A stretch of DNA of 64,000 bases from positions 201,146 to 265,145 of the forward strand of contig CACRSC010000068.1 in the NCBI GenBank assembly GCA_902651635.1, read 5' to 3'. How positions within the stretch are numbered: position 1 is the first letter of the stretch; each line of letters begins with the position of its first letter. Under the pieces are notes generated by a model. The model did not search any database. It was not told where the DNA came from and saw only the letters and a program-made list of their open reading frames with translations. This DNA comes from Mastigamoeba balamuthi. Its lineage: Eukaryota; Evosea; Mastigamoebida; Mastigamoebidae. Made by a program: the position numbers and the translations under genes. Positions 35,495 through 48,255 of the stretch are shown piece by piece.

Positions 35495-38400
35495 TCACTT
35501 GAACCCCTTGCCGACGACCTCGAGCGACGTCATGAGCACCGGCGTCAGGTACGCCTTCTTGACCGCCGGCTGCCCCGCGCCCGCGGCCCCCGTCATCGGC
35601 GTCCCGGGCTTGGAGAGCGACGCTGCCAGCGGTGGCGGCACCCCGCGGAACGAGGCCCTCTGGTGCGGGCCCAGCACCTTTGCCGCGAGCACCGCGGCCG
35701 AGGGCCTCTGCGACTGTATGCCCGAGATCCTCATGATGGCCTTGTCGCCCACCAGCGACTCCTTGCCGCCCGCCGTCAGCCCCGCCCGACGCGCGAAGAC
35801 GGCGGCGGCAGAGGCCGAGCCCGGGCCGTGCGCGTCGACCTGCGCGATCGTGCGGGCGCGGCGCTCGAAGTCGTTCTCGAAGACGATGCCCGCGGGCAGG
35901 CCGACGCCCAGCAGGTCCTGGTTGGTGACCATCTGGCCCCACAGCATGCGCCCCAGCGTCTCCAGCTGCTGCGTCGTGTACCTCCACGACGCCGGCCCCC
36001 CCGCGGCCCCCGCGATCCCCGTCGCCACCGGCCCCTGCAGCCCGCCCTGCCCCGCGTCCGCCTGCTGCTGCTGCTGCTGGCCCTGCTGGCCCTGCTGCTN
36101 TGCGTGGCGGCGCCGGCCATGGACTGCGTGGACGAGCCGGGGGCGCCCGGGGCGGCGTCGGCGGGCTTCTGGGTGAAGGCGAGGCGGCCGGCCTTGAGCA
36201 GCGCCTGGGCCTTCATCATGGCCTCGAAGTTGTTCCACTCCTCGGCCTCGGCCTCCTCGGCGAGCGCCTCGGGGGTCTTGGGCCCCGCGGGCTGCTGCTG
36301 CTGCTGGCCCTGCTGCTGTATGGCCCCCGAGGGCTTGTCGAGGCCCTTGACCAGCGGCTTGGGCCCGAGGCCCAGCAGCGCCAGCGCCTGGTCCTGCGCG
36401 GCCTTGTGGTAGATCAGCGCCCGCTGGTTGGCCGTCGGGCCCTTCTGCAGCGACCGGATCGAGGGCTCCGCGTCGCCCAGCTTCGCGTTGGCCGCCTTCT
36501 GCTGGCCCTTGAGCGCCGCGTGCGCCGCCGTCCCGCGCGCGTGCACGTTGGCGCTGGGCATCAGCGCCAGCGAGCCGATCTCGGCGGGCAGCCCCGTGAT
36601 CTCGAGGCTCGCCTCGATGGCCGCCCGCAGCTGCGCCTGCGCCGCCCGCGCCCGCTCGAGCGCGTTGAGGTTGTCGAGCGTCCGCTGCCGCAGGCGCTCG
36701 CGGTGCTTCTGGATCTCGGCGTCGCGCTCCTCCTTCTCGTCGGCCAGCTGCCTGCGGATCTCCTCGCGCTCGCGCGTCACGCGCTCGAGCTCCTCCTGCT
36801 TCTCGGCCGTCGTCTTGACCAGCAGCGACGTGAACGCCCGCGGGCTCTCGGTCAGCGGCACCGCGTACTCGGCAGACTCGGCGGACTCGAGCGCCGCCAT
36901 GTGCTCGTCGGCCTCCTCGCGGGCCCTGCGCGCCTCCTCGAGCGCCTGGCGCATCTCCTGGTTCCACAGCCGCACGCGCTCCGCGGCCAGCTTGCGCTCG
37001 ATGCCCAGCACCGTGTCCTCGTCGATCAGCGGCGCCGACGCCGGGTTCATGTCCTCCTCCTCCAGCGGCGCCAGCGGCTCGTACTTGGCCGCCTCTGCCG
37101 CTGCTGCTGCTGCGCCCTCTGCCTGCCCCTGCTGCTGCTGCTGCTGCTGCTGCTGCTTGTCCTGCGGCTGCTGGGAGCCCTTCTTCTGGGGGCTGCTCTG
37201 CCGTGAGGCGGGCTTGCCGTCGGCGTCCTTGCCCGTCGTGGGCCGGGGCCCGTCCCTGTCCTTGGCCGCAGCGTCCTTGGAGTCCTTGGAGCCGCCGTCC
37301 TTGCCGGGCGCCGTGACGGGCCGCTTGTCCTGCTGCTGCTGGCCCTTGGCGCCGCCGGGCTGCTGGGACCCATGGGCCCCCTGCGCGGCCTGCTGGGCGG
37401 TCTCGGTCTGCGCGGGCGACTGCGCGTCGGCGCGCTGCTGCGGGGAGGAGTCGGTGGTGCCGGTGGTCGCCTGGCCGTTGAGCATCGCGATGGCCGCGGC
37501 CTCCTTCTCCTTGGCCGCGACCTCGGACGCGAGCTCGGCGACGTCGGCGGCCGCCTCGAGGTCGTGGATCTCGCGCACGTGCCCCTCGAGCTGCCCCGCG
37601 CGGACCTCTGCCTCGCGCTCGGCGATCTTGAAGCGCACGGCCTCGTACTGCTCGTCGCGCTGCCGCGACTCGCTGTCGGCCGCCTGCAGCACCGCCTGCA
37701 GCGCCGCCAGCTTCTCGAGGAACGCCGCCCGCGACTCGCGGACGGCGCCCAGCTCGTTCTCGAGCCGGCGCACCTCGTCGCGGGCGCGCGTGAGGTCGGC
37801 GTCTGTGCGGACGGCCTCGTTCATGAGGATGTGCATCTCGATGCCCACCAGCAGCTCCTTGGCCGCGTCGCGCTCGCCGCCGCTCTGCTCGGCGCGCTCG
37901 ACGGCCGCCGCCTGGCGCTCGGCGGCGCAGGCGATGGCCTCGCGGGCGTCCTCGAGGACCGCGTTCTTCTCGACGCGCTCTGCGGCGCCCTTGATGACGC
38001 GGCGCTGGCAGTCGACGCGGATGGACTCCTCGGTCGCGAGCTCCGCGCGCAGCTTGCGCCGCAGGGCCTTGAGGGCCACGGCCCGCGACTGGAGGTCGGA
38101 CATCTCGAGGCTCAGCGCGCGGTTCTGCTCCTTGGAGGCGCGCATCTCCGTGTCGAGGTCCGCGGCCGCCCGCTCGAGCTCGCGGAGGGCCTCGACGTCG
38201 CGCGCGTGCGAGAGCAGCGAGAGCTGGCGCATCAGGATCGCGTGCGCGCGCTCGCTCTCCTCGCTCTCGGCCAGGTCGCCCGAGAGCCGCGCGCGCGAGG
38301 CCAGCGAGCGCGGCAGGACCTCGTAGATGGTCTCCTCCTCCTTCTGGCCCTGCGCATGTCCCCCATTTCCCGATTAGTTGTCCGATCCAGGAATTGCCTG

Positions 38401-40175
38401 CGCGGGCCGGGGGGGTGGCTGCTGCGCTTGCCTTGAACTTGACGGTGCCGCGGGCGAAGACGGAGATCTTGCGCTCGTCGATGTGCTCCTTGAACTCCTT
38501 GCGGCAGTCCTCGGTGGCCAGGATGGCGCCGTCGCGGGCGATGCTCGAGACGCGGGCGGCGCGGAGGACGACGGGGCCCGTGTAGTCGACGCGGCCCGTC
38601 TGCGGGTTCTGCGAGGTCTCGGGGCGGCCGCTGCACATGCCCACCATGATGCGCGGCCCGCGGAGCAGCAGCTGGCCCTCGGCCGAGCGGCGCTCGCAGG
38701 CGGCCGGGTGGTCGAGCAGCGACGGCGGCCACTCGATCGAGAGCATCGACTCCTGGACGTCGACGCAGAAGCAGACGGCCGCCAGCGCCGTCGGGAAGCA
38801 GAGCATGAAGGCCTCGCCGTCGCTGCGGGCCTCGTAGCCGCTGTTGGTGCTGAGCCTGTCGCGGACGAGCTTGGTCTGCAGCTGCTGCACCTGGATCATG
38901 GCCCCCGGGAACTCCTCCCACAGCTCCTGGCTGCCCTCGATGTTGAGGAAGACGACCGTCACGACCCCCGACGGCGCCTCGCGGACCTTGCGCATCAGGG
39001 CCGCCCGCTCCCTGTCGCGCTGCGACCGCGCGATCTGCTTGCCGAGCGCCGCTATCTCGGCGCGGGCGCGGCCCAGCTGCTGCTCGGCCAGCTGCTTGTC
39101 CTCGGACTTCTTGTCGAGGCGCGTGTTGGCCGCGGCGACCTCGCGGCGCAGGAAGTCGTTCTTGGAGCGCAGGCTGTCGAGCTGGCGCTCCATCGCCGAG
39201 CCCCCCTGGGCCGTCTCGGACTGCAGCTTCTGCAGCGTCGCCCGCAGCTCGGTGATCTGCTTGGTGATGTGCGACATGCGCTCCTCCATCTTGGCCCGCT
39301 CGGCCCGGGCGGCGGCCACGTTGGTCTTCTGGCGCTCGGCCTCGCACTGCGCCTGCGCCCGCTGCCCGGCCTCGCGCACCGACCCGCGCGCGGCCTCGTC
39401 CAGCTGCATCTGCAGCGACCTGTTCTTCCTCTCGTGCGCCATGCCCTCCTGTTGGGGCGGGGCGGGGGCAAAAATTTCGTGCCCCGTTTAGGCAAAAGTG
39501 GCTGTAATTCCGGCCCATTTCTGGAACTGTGGCGCAACTGATTGGACGTGGCTGGCCCACATGTCCATCATCTGCTGCAGGAGGGCCTCCCGGTTGACGA
39601 GGGCCTCGCGCTCGGCGGTGGCCGCTGTCAACGCCTCCTCGGTGGTCTTGCGGTTGGCGGTGACCTCCTTCTTCTTGGCCACGATCTCGCGCACCTCCGC
39701 CCGGTACCTGCGTTGACGTCAGAATTCCTGGATCTCTCCGGCCACTTTGCTCACTTCTTGAGAAGGAACGGGCTCAGTCGGTCCGACGTGAGTGCCCGCG
39801 GGGGGTCCGGCCCCGCGAAGACCAGCTCCATTCGCAGAGAGTCCGCGTCCACCCCCGCGGCCGGTGTGTGCGGGGTGCTCGCCACGAGCGAGGACCCGGC
39901 GCTTCTGGCCCGGTCCCTCTGCCTCGACTGCTGTCTCCTCAGGCGCTCTAGATATGACAGTGACTCTGGCGAGAGGTTTCGTCTGAGGCCCATGGTTTTC
40001 TCCTGCATGCCGCGTACATGCGTGGACGGGTCGGTGAGCCGAGCCGTGTGTGAGCATCAGTGGATTTGAGCTGGTCCAATCGCACCTCGGAGGTCTCGGA
40101 TTGTCTCAGACCCTCCAGGAACTTCTTCAGGTCGCCAGAGCTGCCTCGCGACCCGGGCCCGGGCGTCATGGGCAT
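35495..40175 (-). CDS. Long coiled-coil protein with degenerate class III nucleotide-cyclase domain
   Basis: About 1,450 residues. Exons: 40175 to about 40072 (ATG at 40173-40175), about 40006-39760, about 39710-39500, 39447 to about 38440 and 38352-35495. Extended coiled coils flank a domain at about 38980-38440 that matches the class III adenylate/guanylate cyclase fold: VTVVFLNIEGSQELWEEFPG, then EARSDGEAFMLCFPTALAA and YTGPVVLRAARVSSIARDGA. The first metal Asp (canonical FTDIEGS) is Asn here, and the canonical VN-AAR Asn is replaced, so catalysis is doubtful. A Gln/Ser/Lys-rich spacer with CAG runs and a charged C-terminal domain follow. An ambiguous base at 36100 sits in a Gln tract exactly where the frame shifts. 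I treat this as an assembly fault and a single gene. Confidence 0.75.
36100..36100. other. Ambiguous base causing apparent frame break
   Basis: The N lies inside a CAG/CTG-type repeat. The two good frames on either side do not match, which suggests repeat-length error in the draft sequence and not a biological break. Confidence 0.8.
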
Positions 40176-40867
40176 CTTTGTCTGCACGCGTGTGTGGCAT
40201 CAGACAAGAGAAGTGCACTAAGGCACCCGAATGGGGTTTGATGTGTATTCAAGCCGATACGAGCGAACAAAGAGAGGCCCCGCATTCCACGGCGCCCCGC
40301 ACGCACGCACGAGCACGCATAAACTACACGCACCAGGGCCGCAAGCGGGGCTGCCGCTGCCGCGGCGGGTGACGACTGCGACAACAGCGGTCGCTCCGTC
40401 GTGAAAGCCTGCGGTATAGGCGGCAGCCCCGACATTCGCGTTGGAGGCCGCTCTCTGAAGCCGCGCGTCTTCACCGCGCTGGGGGCCTCGGTGGCCTGCT
40501 GCTCCTGTACTCGTGGCGACTGCGCGGTCCCACCTCTTGGCAGAGCTGCGCGTGTCGCGGTGGCGATGATATCTGTGTCTATTTTTGGCCTTACCCGCAG
40601 TGTAGCGGAGAAATCTAGGATGTCTTAGAGACGAGGCACGCAAACTTCGGATGGGTGGTGGGTGGGGTTTACTCAAACACACAAAAAGCCTGTTGAATTC
40701 GTGGAGAACGCGCGTGAGTGGTGAAACACGCCGAGGGCGTGCACAAAGCGAGTTCCGGGAGGGTGAGTGCCGAGAGCAGCTCGGGCGAGAAGCTCTGCGC
40801 ACCCACCCTCCTTCTCACCCTTGTCCGCGGGCCCCCCAGGCGTTTAAAGAATAGGAAAGGGGGAAAA
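40176..40867. other. Intergenic, nothing recognised
   Basis: About 690 bases between the bZIP gene's 3' end and the coiled-coil gene's 5' end. Open frames exist but lack codon bias and known motifs. Confidence 0.5.
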
Positions 40868-42075
40868 TCAGTAGCAAGCCGGCAGCACGGTGGTGGCTGT
40901 CGACACGGCGCAGGGATCGAGCCCCGTTCGCATCTGGACGGGCATCAGGGTCGACAGCGACTGCGCTTGCGCCTGCGCGATGGCCTCCTTGCCTGCCGTC
41001 GTCCCCGACGTCGCCAGCGCCGTCAGCGCCACGTTGCGCGCCAGCAGCGCAGCGGCCACCTGCAGCACGCCCGAGAGCATCCTCGACAGCACGGGCGACC
41101 CCCATATCATCTTCCTCACCTCCTCGAGCTCCTTCCTGTGATCGCAAGCAATTGAGCCACACAGAGATAGCACAGGGAAAGAACCCCCCCACAAAAAGAC
41201 AACCCCTCCTCCCTCTTCCCGTCCCCCAACACATGCGCGGCGCGACGGGAGGGGTAGCGTGCTCACTTGAGGGCGTTGTGCTCGGCCTCGAGGCGGGCGA
41301 GCTGCAGGACGTTGTCGGCGTAGGTGCGCTGCGAGGCCGAGATGATGTCGGTGAGCTCTGCGACGCGGTCCTTGCGGCGCTGGCGGCTGGCCACGGCGCT
41401 CGCGCGGTTGCGCATCACGCGGCGCATGCGCTTCTCCTCGTCCTCCTCCTTCACCTCGACCGCCCGCGGCGTCTTGGGCTCGCTCTTTACCGACCGCGCC
41501 TTGCTGCGCGTCGTGTACGGCTCTGCGTGCGCGTCCATCAGAAACTCAATTCAATTCAAACAAAAACAAACTAAAAAAGACCCCAGAGGGCCTAAGAAAA
41601 TATCGCTCAGAGCAAAAGAACGAAATGAAGTAAAAAAGGGGGGCGAAAACCCGAGCGTACCGCTGGCGCTGGGGCTCTTCTTGGTGCGCCTGGTCGTCCG
41701 CCTCGGCGACGCCGCCTCCCTGCGCGGGCAGACCCGATTCTCAGACCCTCGTTCTGCCTTTGTTTTCTTTTTGTTGCTCGCTCTCTCCCCTTCCCGCCCC
41801 CCCCGCCGAGGAAATGATTTTCCCCTCGAATTCTCCATCTTGTTGCCTCTTTGAATTCAATTCATTCAACTCCGCGCGCGCGCGTTTGTGTGTTTGTGTG
41901 CGCGTTTGCCGGGGGGAGGGGGCCCGTGGGGGGCTGCGTACGGGATGGGGGCCGAGGGGCTCGAGGCCGGCGAGCTGTTTCGGCTGTCGATGACGAGCGA
42001 GGCCACGTACTCGGTGAACGCGTCGACGTCGATGCGCTGGGCGTTGCTGCTGCTGCTGCTGCTGCTGGCCTCCAT
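40868..42075 (-). CDS. bZIP transcription factor
   Basis: Four exons: 42075-41942, 41719-41661, 41522-41267 and 41135-40868. All three joins keep frame (IP/EAASPRR; SASE/PYTTRSK; NALK/KELEEV). The protein is about 238 residues. A Ser-rich N-terminus and an acidic/basic linker lead to a basic region with the bZIP signature N-x2-S-A-x2-S-R (RVMRNRASAVASRQRRKDR). A leucine-zipper heptad region follows (VAELTDIISASQRTYADNVL, then LARLEAEHNALKKELEEV). The C-terminus is hydrophobic and Ala-rich (MLSGVLQVAAALLARNVALT). bZIP proteins bind DNA as dimers. An in-frame ATG inside intron 2 (41538) could mislead predictors. A TATA box lies 92 bases upstream of the ATG. Confidence 0.87.
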
Positions 42076-42166
42076 GGTGCGTGGGCTGGTCGAGGGGGGG
42101 TCGTAGGGGAGCAGGGGAGGAGGGCCCTGGTGGCCGTGTAGGAGCGGTGGAATGCCACGGGTGGGC

Positions 42167-42174
42167 TTTATAAA
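42167..42174 (-). promoter_or_regulatory. TATA box of the bZIP gene
   Basis: TTTATAAA lies 92 bases before the bZIP ATG on the minus strand, in an otherwise GC-rich flank. The sequence is palindromic, so orientation is assigned from the gene. Confidence 0.6.
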
Positions 42175-42793
42175 CGTCGAATGAAAATTATCGTGACGTG
42201 GGGCGATTCACCCCCGGGCGGGCTATTTTCCCCCTCTTCTTCGACCCCTTGAACTTCCGTGCGGTTGAGCGCAATCCAAGCTTCTCTTTTTCTCCCGTGT
42301 CACTCTGATGCGCTCCCTCGCCTTATCGGAAAATCATTGCGAAAAACCAGATGTGCCCCGAAATGTCGCCCCGTCCCGCCGCCCCGCGGGCTCCGGGGGG
42401 CTCTCCCTGCGAGCTGCTGCTGCTGGTGCAGTGTGGACGTGCACTGCACTGCACTTACGTGCAACCCGCAGTAAAAATCTAAAAATCTCGTTGGCACGGA
42501 ACAAAAAGACGAAAATCCGCGCCAGCTCTCCCGCGGTCTCCAACGGCCTGCGCGAGAATCAGCGGGTGGGAGTGCACGGCAGGGGGCGGTTGGCATTCTT
42601 TCCATCAGAAGTCGCTCCCCGCAGCCAGACAACTCTGGCAGTTTTCAGCAACTGTTCGGCGAGATCTCGCTGACATTTCCCCGGCATTTCATTTGTTTCC
42701 GCTCCAGAAATATCCTCCCCTATGTTACACTTTTCCCTCTCAGCACAACTTCCGTTTCCACCTTCCCTGTGTATCTTTCCTCCTTCCCCCCCA
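42175..42793. other. Intergenic, nothing recognised
   Basis: About 620 bases between the bZIP promoter and the IFT144 stop codon. No coding-like frame or RNA gene seen. Confidence 0.5.
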
Positions 42794-45700
42794 TCACTGC
42801 TTGGCTCTGGCCTTCTGGGCCTTGTCCGCCCCCGCTGCCGCCGGTGCAGCCTCGTCCTTCTTCTCGGCGGCAGCCTGGGCAGCCTGCTCCTTGTCCTTGT
42901 CCTTCTTGGACGGCGGGGGCGGCGCCTCCTCGAGCGCCATGATGTCGACCGACTCGATCTCCTTCTTGAGTATCGGCACCGGGTTGACCTCGCGCTTGAT
43001 GGCGTCGGCCTGCACGGGCTGCTCGCACATGGGGCACGCGCCCCCGGCCGCCGCGAGCTGCTGCAGCTGCGAGAAGAGCGCGGGGAACGTGCACGAGGGG
43101 CAGGCGGACCAGTCGTCGAGGACCATGTGGCGGCCCGAGACGACGCAGTAGGGCAGGAAGCTCTTGCACGAGGGGCAGTCGAGCTCGCTGCGGGCCAGCG
43201 GCGCGGCGCAGTTGGGGCAGGGCGCCTGCTCCTCCTCGTCGTTGGTCTTCTCCATCTTGCGCACGATGCCCTCGACGATCTTCTTGTAGTTGGGCGGTAT
43301 GTCCTTGCGGTACTCGGGCATCACCAGCATCGACGCGAACTCAAACGCCAGCCCCTTGAGCCCCGCCCTCTGGCACTCGATCACGCACGTCGTCAGGATC
43401 ACCACCGTGTCTGCCAAGAGCCAAGTAGGTCAGTTGCCTTCGAGAACAAAGAAAACAAAGGGCCAAGAACATTATCCAGAATGCGTGCCTGAAAAACAAA
43501 TCAATTGCCGGCAGAACAACAGCTCAAACACAGCACAACAAAGCATACAACAGCGCAGTACGGCACAACAACACAGTAAAAACGTAGCTCCTATAGACAC
43601 AATACAACACACAGCACGGCACAACAACAGCCTCACAATACACCGCAGTGAACTTGAGAAAAGGGAAGGAAAGTATGCGGACGAGAGGGGAACTTGGAGA
43701 TGTTGCGGCAGACGCGGACGAGCATGCGGGCGGCGAGGTCGTGCTGCTTGGACTTGACGAGCTCCTTGGCGATGATGTAGCTGTGCAGCAGGCAGAGGTT
43801 CCTGCGCAGCTCGGCGATGACCTTGATGCCGTTGGTGTCGAGCACGCGGAACGTGTCGAACAGGATCGTGTGCGCCGGCTTGTAGTTGCCCATCTCCTGC
43901 TCCTGCCGCGCGATGATGATGGCCGTCCGCGCGGCCTGCAGGTAGTTGCCCAGCGCCATGAACATGCGGAAGATGTAGTTGGGGTCCTTGGGGATGCCGT
44001 CGGTCTCCCCCATCAGGTACTCGGTCAGCAGCTGCGTCAGCGCCCCGTCGCGCGCCTTCCCGACGACCTCTATCGCCAGCAGCAGCGCGCTCTCGCCCGT
44101 CCGCAGGAACAGCTTCAGCGCCGTCGCGTACTGCTCGCACTCCTTGTAGAACTTGCCTGCCTCGAAGAACTCGCCCCTCTTCTCGTACCACTTGGCGATC
44201 TGCAGGACTGCGCGGGCGTGAGACACTCGGGAGGGCGCGCGGGGGCGCCGGGCGTACACTGCTCGTGGGTGGCCTTGTCGCCGAGGACCTCGGCGAACTT
44301 GTCCATGCACTCGAACTGCTGGGCCAGCAGGAAGGCGTCGTCGGTGAGCTTGGCCATCAGCAGGAACTCGATGGCCCCGCGGAAGTCGCCGACCTTCTGG
44401 CAGAACTGCGCGACCATGCGCGCGCCCTCCTGCGAGCCCGTCTCGCGGGCCAGCTGGAACGCCTTCTCGGGCGTCTTGCTGTACTTGAGGTTCAGCCGGA
44501 TGACGCTGTCCGTGTCCTTGGCCAGCATGTACGACCGCTCGGCCTCGGCGATGTCGCCCTCGTCCTCGCGCGCCTTGGCGTACTGCGCGTGTATCGCGGG
44601 CGCCACGACGCGCGGCATGATCTCCTTGAGCTGTGCCGTCTGCTTGGTCTTGATGTAGATGGCCGCGGCCTTGTCGTAGAACTGCCCTGCGACGTAGAGG
44701 TTCGCCGCCTCCTGGAACTGCTTGAGCTGCTCCAGTATCGCCGCGCAGTCCCTCATCACCTGCGGGTTCTTGGACGACACCGCAATCGCTGTGTGGCATG
44801 GGCAGATGTCAGAGGCCAGAGAACAGGGGGAGAGAGACAACCAGTTTGTGAGAGAATGAGAGAATGAGAGAGTGAAAGTGATAGTGATAGTGAGAGAGCT
44901 AGTGAGAGAGAGTGAGAGCCAGTCGGTCTCTCTTGAGACAACGCACAGATGCCCTTGCTGATGTCGCCCTGGCGTATTGTCATGCGCGCGACGCCGGCGA
45001 CGCAGCGGATGAACTGCTCGGTCGCTGGCTGCGAGCCCTGGAGGCCGATGGAGAACATCTCGAGGGCGCCGGCGATGTCGCCCTTGGACTCGAGCTGCTG
45101 CGCGCACTCGGCGGCGATGCCAGGCAGCTCCGCGGGCGCCAGCGACTTGGCCAGCGCCATCGCCTGCTCCCAGTGCAGCAGGTCCCTGCGCATCTGCAGC
45201 GCCAGCAGCGGCTCGGGGCTCGAGAGGTAGAGCTTCTGCGCCTCGTTGTAGTTGCCCAGCAGCAGGTTCACGTGCCCCGCGAGAAGGTTCGTGTCCTCGG
45301 CGTTGACAAACTGCTCCAGGATCTCCACCATCCCCGGGTCCCCCAGGTTGCGGTCTTCGGGGTGTTCGAGTCAATTGGTCAGCAACCAGAATCGGCATAG
45401 TCGCAATCGAAAGAGGTCTCGCATAGTCAAAAACTCGAACCAGACCAGTTGAAAGTGAAACCAAAAGCGCTCGAGGAGGAATGTGGTCCGAGACCCGACA
45501 CGCACAGGCGAGCATGGCGAGGGGGATGTCGAGCTGGTTGAGGGCCTCCTTGCCGATCTGGCTCCAGATCTCCGAGGTGTTGAGCTTGAGGGCCAGCGCC
45601 CAGGCGTCCTTGATGCGGTTGAGCTTGATGGCCTGGTTGAACTGGTGCTTGCGCTTCTCGGGCAGAAGCGGCCCAGCGCTGCCGCGGTTCAGCGCGAGAG

Positions 45701-48255
45701 CGCTGTGCGAGCTGAGGGTCAGTGAGGTCACGGTGCCCCCGGCCTCCTGGCACGTCACGGATCCGTTGTTAACCGAGAGAACCGTCAGGGAGGCGGGCTT
45801 CTGCATGCTCGAGACGCGGACGATCTTGGGGCCGCTGAGGGTCACCGGCGTGTAGACGAACGTGTGGATCTGGTCGGGGTCCACGGCGATGAAAACGCCC
45901 CAGTCGCGCTTGTCCCAGACGACGTTGATCGACGACTCGTTCCACTCGGGAATCTTCACTGTGATTCCAAGAAGATATCAGAACAGGACTCGAAAATCAT
46001 GATTCCCAGTCGTGATATCAAGAAGATATTGGAACCTGCTACGTCGTTGACGGGGTTGTACATGAACCCCTGGCTGGCCGTGTCGATGAACACGACCCGC
46101 GTGCCCTGCGCGTTGGGCACGACCCTCTTGATGCCCGTGTTGACGGCGCTATGGCGGAACTCGTTGACCGAGGCCCAGTCGCCCAGGTGGAAGAAGACGA
46201 TCGTCCCCTTGGCAGTCCCGTACACGAGGAAGTCGCTCGTCAGCGCCAGGTCCTTGATCGCGTTCCCGTCGTCGCGGTCCGGGAAGATCTTGGTGGTCTC
46301 CGAGCCCTGCGTCGCCTGCGCCTGTCCCCCATCGCGAAAATCAGTTGATACGACTCCGTTTGATTTTCGAGATGAATTTTAAGATCGCAGCGAAACTCAC
46401 CTTCTTGTCGATGAGGTGCAGCATGACCTGGTCGTTGTAGAGCACCGCGGCCCACTTGTCGTTGACGACCACACCGTCGACGGTCCCGGGGTATGTGAAC
46501 TCGTTGACTTGCGGCGTGGTGCCCGAGATAGGCGCGGGGCTGATCGTGTAGAACCACGCCTTGTTGTTCATCGTCACTGCCAGCTGCCCAGGCAAATCAA
46601 AGATTCTCAGTCCAATTTCCCAGATCCAGATTTTCTTTTTCTGGATTCGAGCTGGGGTGGGGGACAACCGCACATATTTAGCCCCCAGCGCGACGAGGTC
46701 GGGCTCCGTGGCGACGTCGAAGTCGAGGGTGGGCCCCCGGACGCCGACCTCTGCGATGGAGACTGTCCGCAGCGAGGCCATCGTGACGGTCTTGGTGCCG
46801 TAGGCCGCGCTGATGACGGGGACCTTGGTCAGGTAGCTGCTCAGGAAGCCCTTGGTGGTGCTGACCGAGAGGATGAGGCCGTCCTGCGTCCAGCCGAGGT
46901 GCTCGACGGCCCCGCGGTCCTTGGCGATCAGGGCCATGTCCGTCGCGTTCTTCCAGTTCTTGGACTCGAGTATCTTCACCGTCGAGTCCCCGCAGACGGC
47001 GGCGCGCTTGAGGGTCGTGTTGTGGACAATGTCCATGACGCTGCCCTCGAAGAACTTGCCGCTGAACAGCTCCTGGCCGATCTCCTCCATGCCTGGATTC
47101 CGATATCCAGTCAGATATGCGCCGCATGACGTCAACGCAGGCGTTTCGCGGGAATAGCGCACTAGTGGAGATGACCACAAAGTGGCCGAGGCTGAAGCCG
47201 AGCATGAGGTAACCGTCGCCGAACCACGTGTGCACCGTGATGTTCCCGTACTTCTGCTGGAAGGCCAGCTCGATGGGGTTGTCGGGCTTGTCGAGGCTGA
47301 GCAGGTACAGGGTCTTCTGCGAGACAGAGAACGAGACCGTGTTCTCCTTGTACTTGCTGCTCTCCAGCTTGTCCAGCTTCATGCTCGAGAACTGCAGCAC
47401 CCCGATCTCGCCCTTGAGCTGCGCCGAGGCTATCACCGTCCCGTCGTCCACGATCACCGTGATCAGCGTCCTGTCGTCCGAGACCTACCGGAGAATACCA
47501 CCACCCCACGAGTGTCCATATCAATTCCAAAAATCTCTTCCGGGGTGGTGTTGTAGGGCGTGGTTGTTGGCGCACGAGGGCCAGCATGTTGTCTCTGCTC
47601 CAGGCCGCGGAGGTGATGGGCCCCGAGGGGCCCTTGAGGGGCAGCGTGGTCTTGCGCTGCGTCCTGCGGTTGTACATGGCCACGCCGCCCTTGTCCGAGC
47701 ACAGGGCCAGCTGCGACGAGTGCGACCACGCGGCGTAGGTCAGCGGCTCCTTGAGCCCGCTGTCGATCGTCGTGGTCCTGCGCCCGTTCTTGTCCCACAG
47801 CACCACGGCGGACGACCCGCTCTGCACGATCGCCAGGACCTCGCCTTCCTTGTCCCACTCGAGCGACAGGCACGTCCTGGGGGCCAGGCACTCAGCTCAG
47901 TCTCTGTGTGGCCCTGGGCTCCCGAGGGTGGAGGGACCCACCCCTTGAGAGGGACCGTGGAGATCTCCTGGCCCGTGCGGTCGAAGAGGGCGACCTGGCA
48001 GGGGAAGGGAACGGGTGTCATTGCGACAGGCGAGGTGCCAGCGTGCGGGGCCAGGGGCTCACGATGTTGTTGGGGCCGACGGTCGCGAGGTAGAGGCTGG
48101 CGGGGTGCCAGCGGAACATCAGCGACCCCGGCCCGTGCTGCTTCTTGGTGATCGTGAAGAGCTCCTTGTCCTTCCTCTGCACGCCGCACCACCGCCGCGC
48201 GTCGTTAGTGCCGCTCGCGTCTGCCGCAGAGCCCGAGGGAGAGGCGCACGGGCAT
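42794..48255 (-). CDS. WDR19: Intraflagellar transport protein 144 (WDR19)
   Basis: Subunit of IFT complex A, which carries cargo from the flagellar tip back to the base and admits membrane proteins to the flagellum. At least ten exons. The first appears to encode only Met-Pro (48255-48250), spliced to 48176 (RKDKELFTITKKQHG). WD40 propeller segments follow (WDKEGEVLAIVQSGSSAVVL; WFGDGYLMLGFSLGHFVVIS, near-identical in style to human WDR19). Next come a second propeller half, TPR-like helices (LLAGHVNLLLGNYNEAQKLY; MRRDLLHWEQAMALAKSLAP; YAKAREDEGDIAEAERSYML) and the diagnostic C-terminal zinc region (CPNCAAPLARSELDCPSCKS, IPYC-type PYCVVSGRHM, DDWSACPSC, CPMCEQPVQ). The order and spacing match WDR19 along its length. 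It shows that the organism builds a flagellum. Confidence 0.93.

Noticed and set aside
35495-39442. A single uninterrupted 1,315-residue minus frame
   Set aside because: Part of it reads Arg/Gly-rich nonsense where the frame leaves the true coding phase. The coherent protein uses different frames on either side of an intron near 38353-38440 and of the ambiguous base at 36100.
41263-41538. bZIP gene starting at the in-frame ATG at 41538
   Set aside because: The two upstream exons (42075-41942 and 41719-41661) join in matching phase and carry host codon bias. The ATG at 41538 lies inside the intron before the AG acceptor.
48250-48255. Doubt about a two-codon first exon for IFT144
   Set aside because: No in-frame ATG precedes RKDKELFTI without it, and the splice gives a start at the expected place relative to human WDR19. 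Kept as the best model although small.
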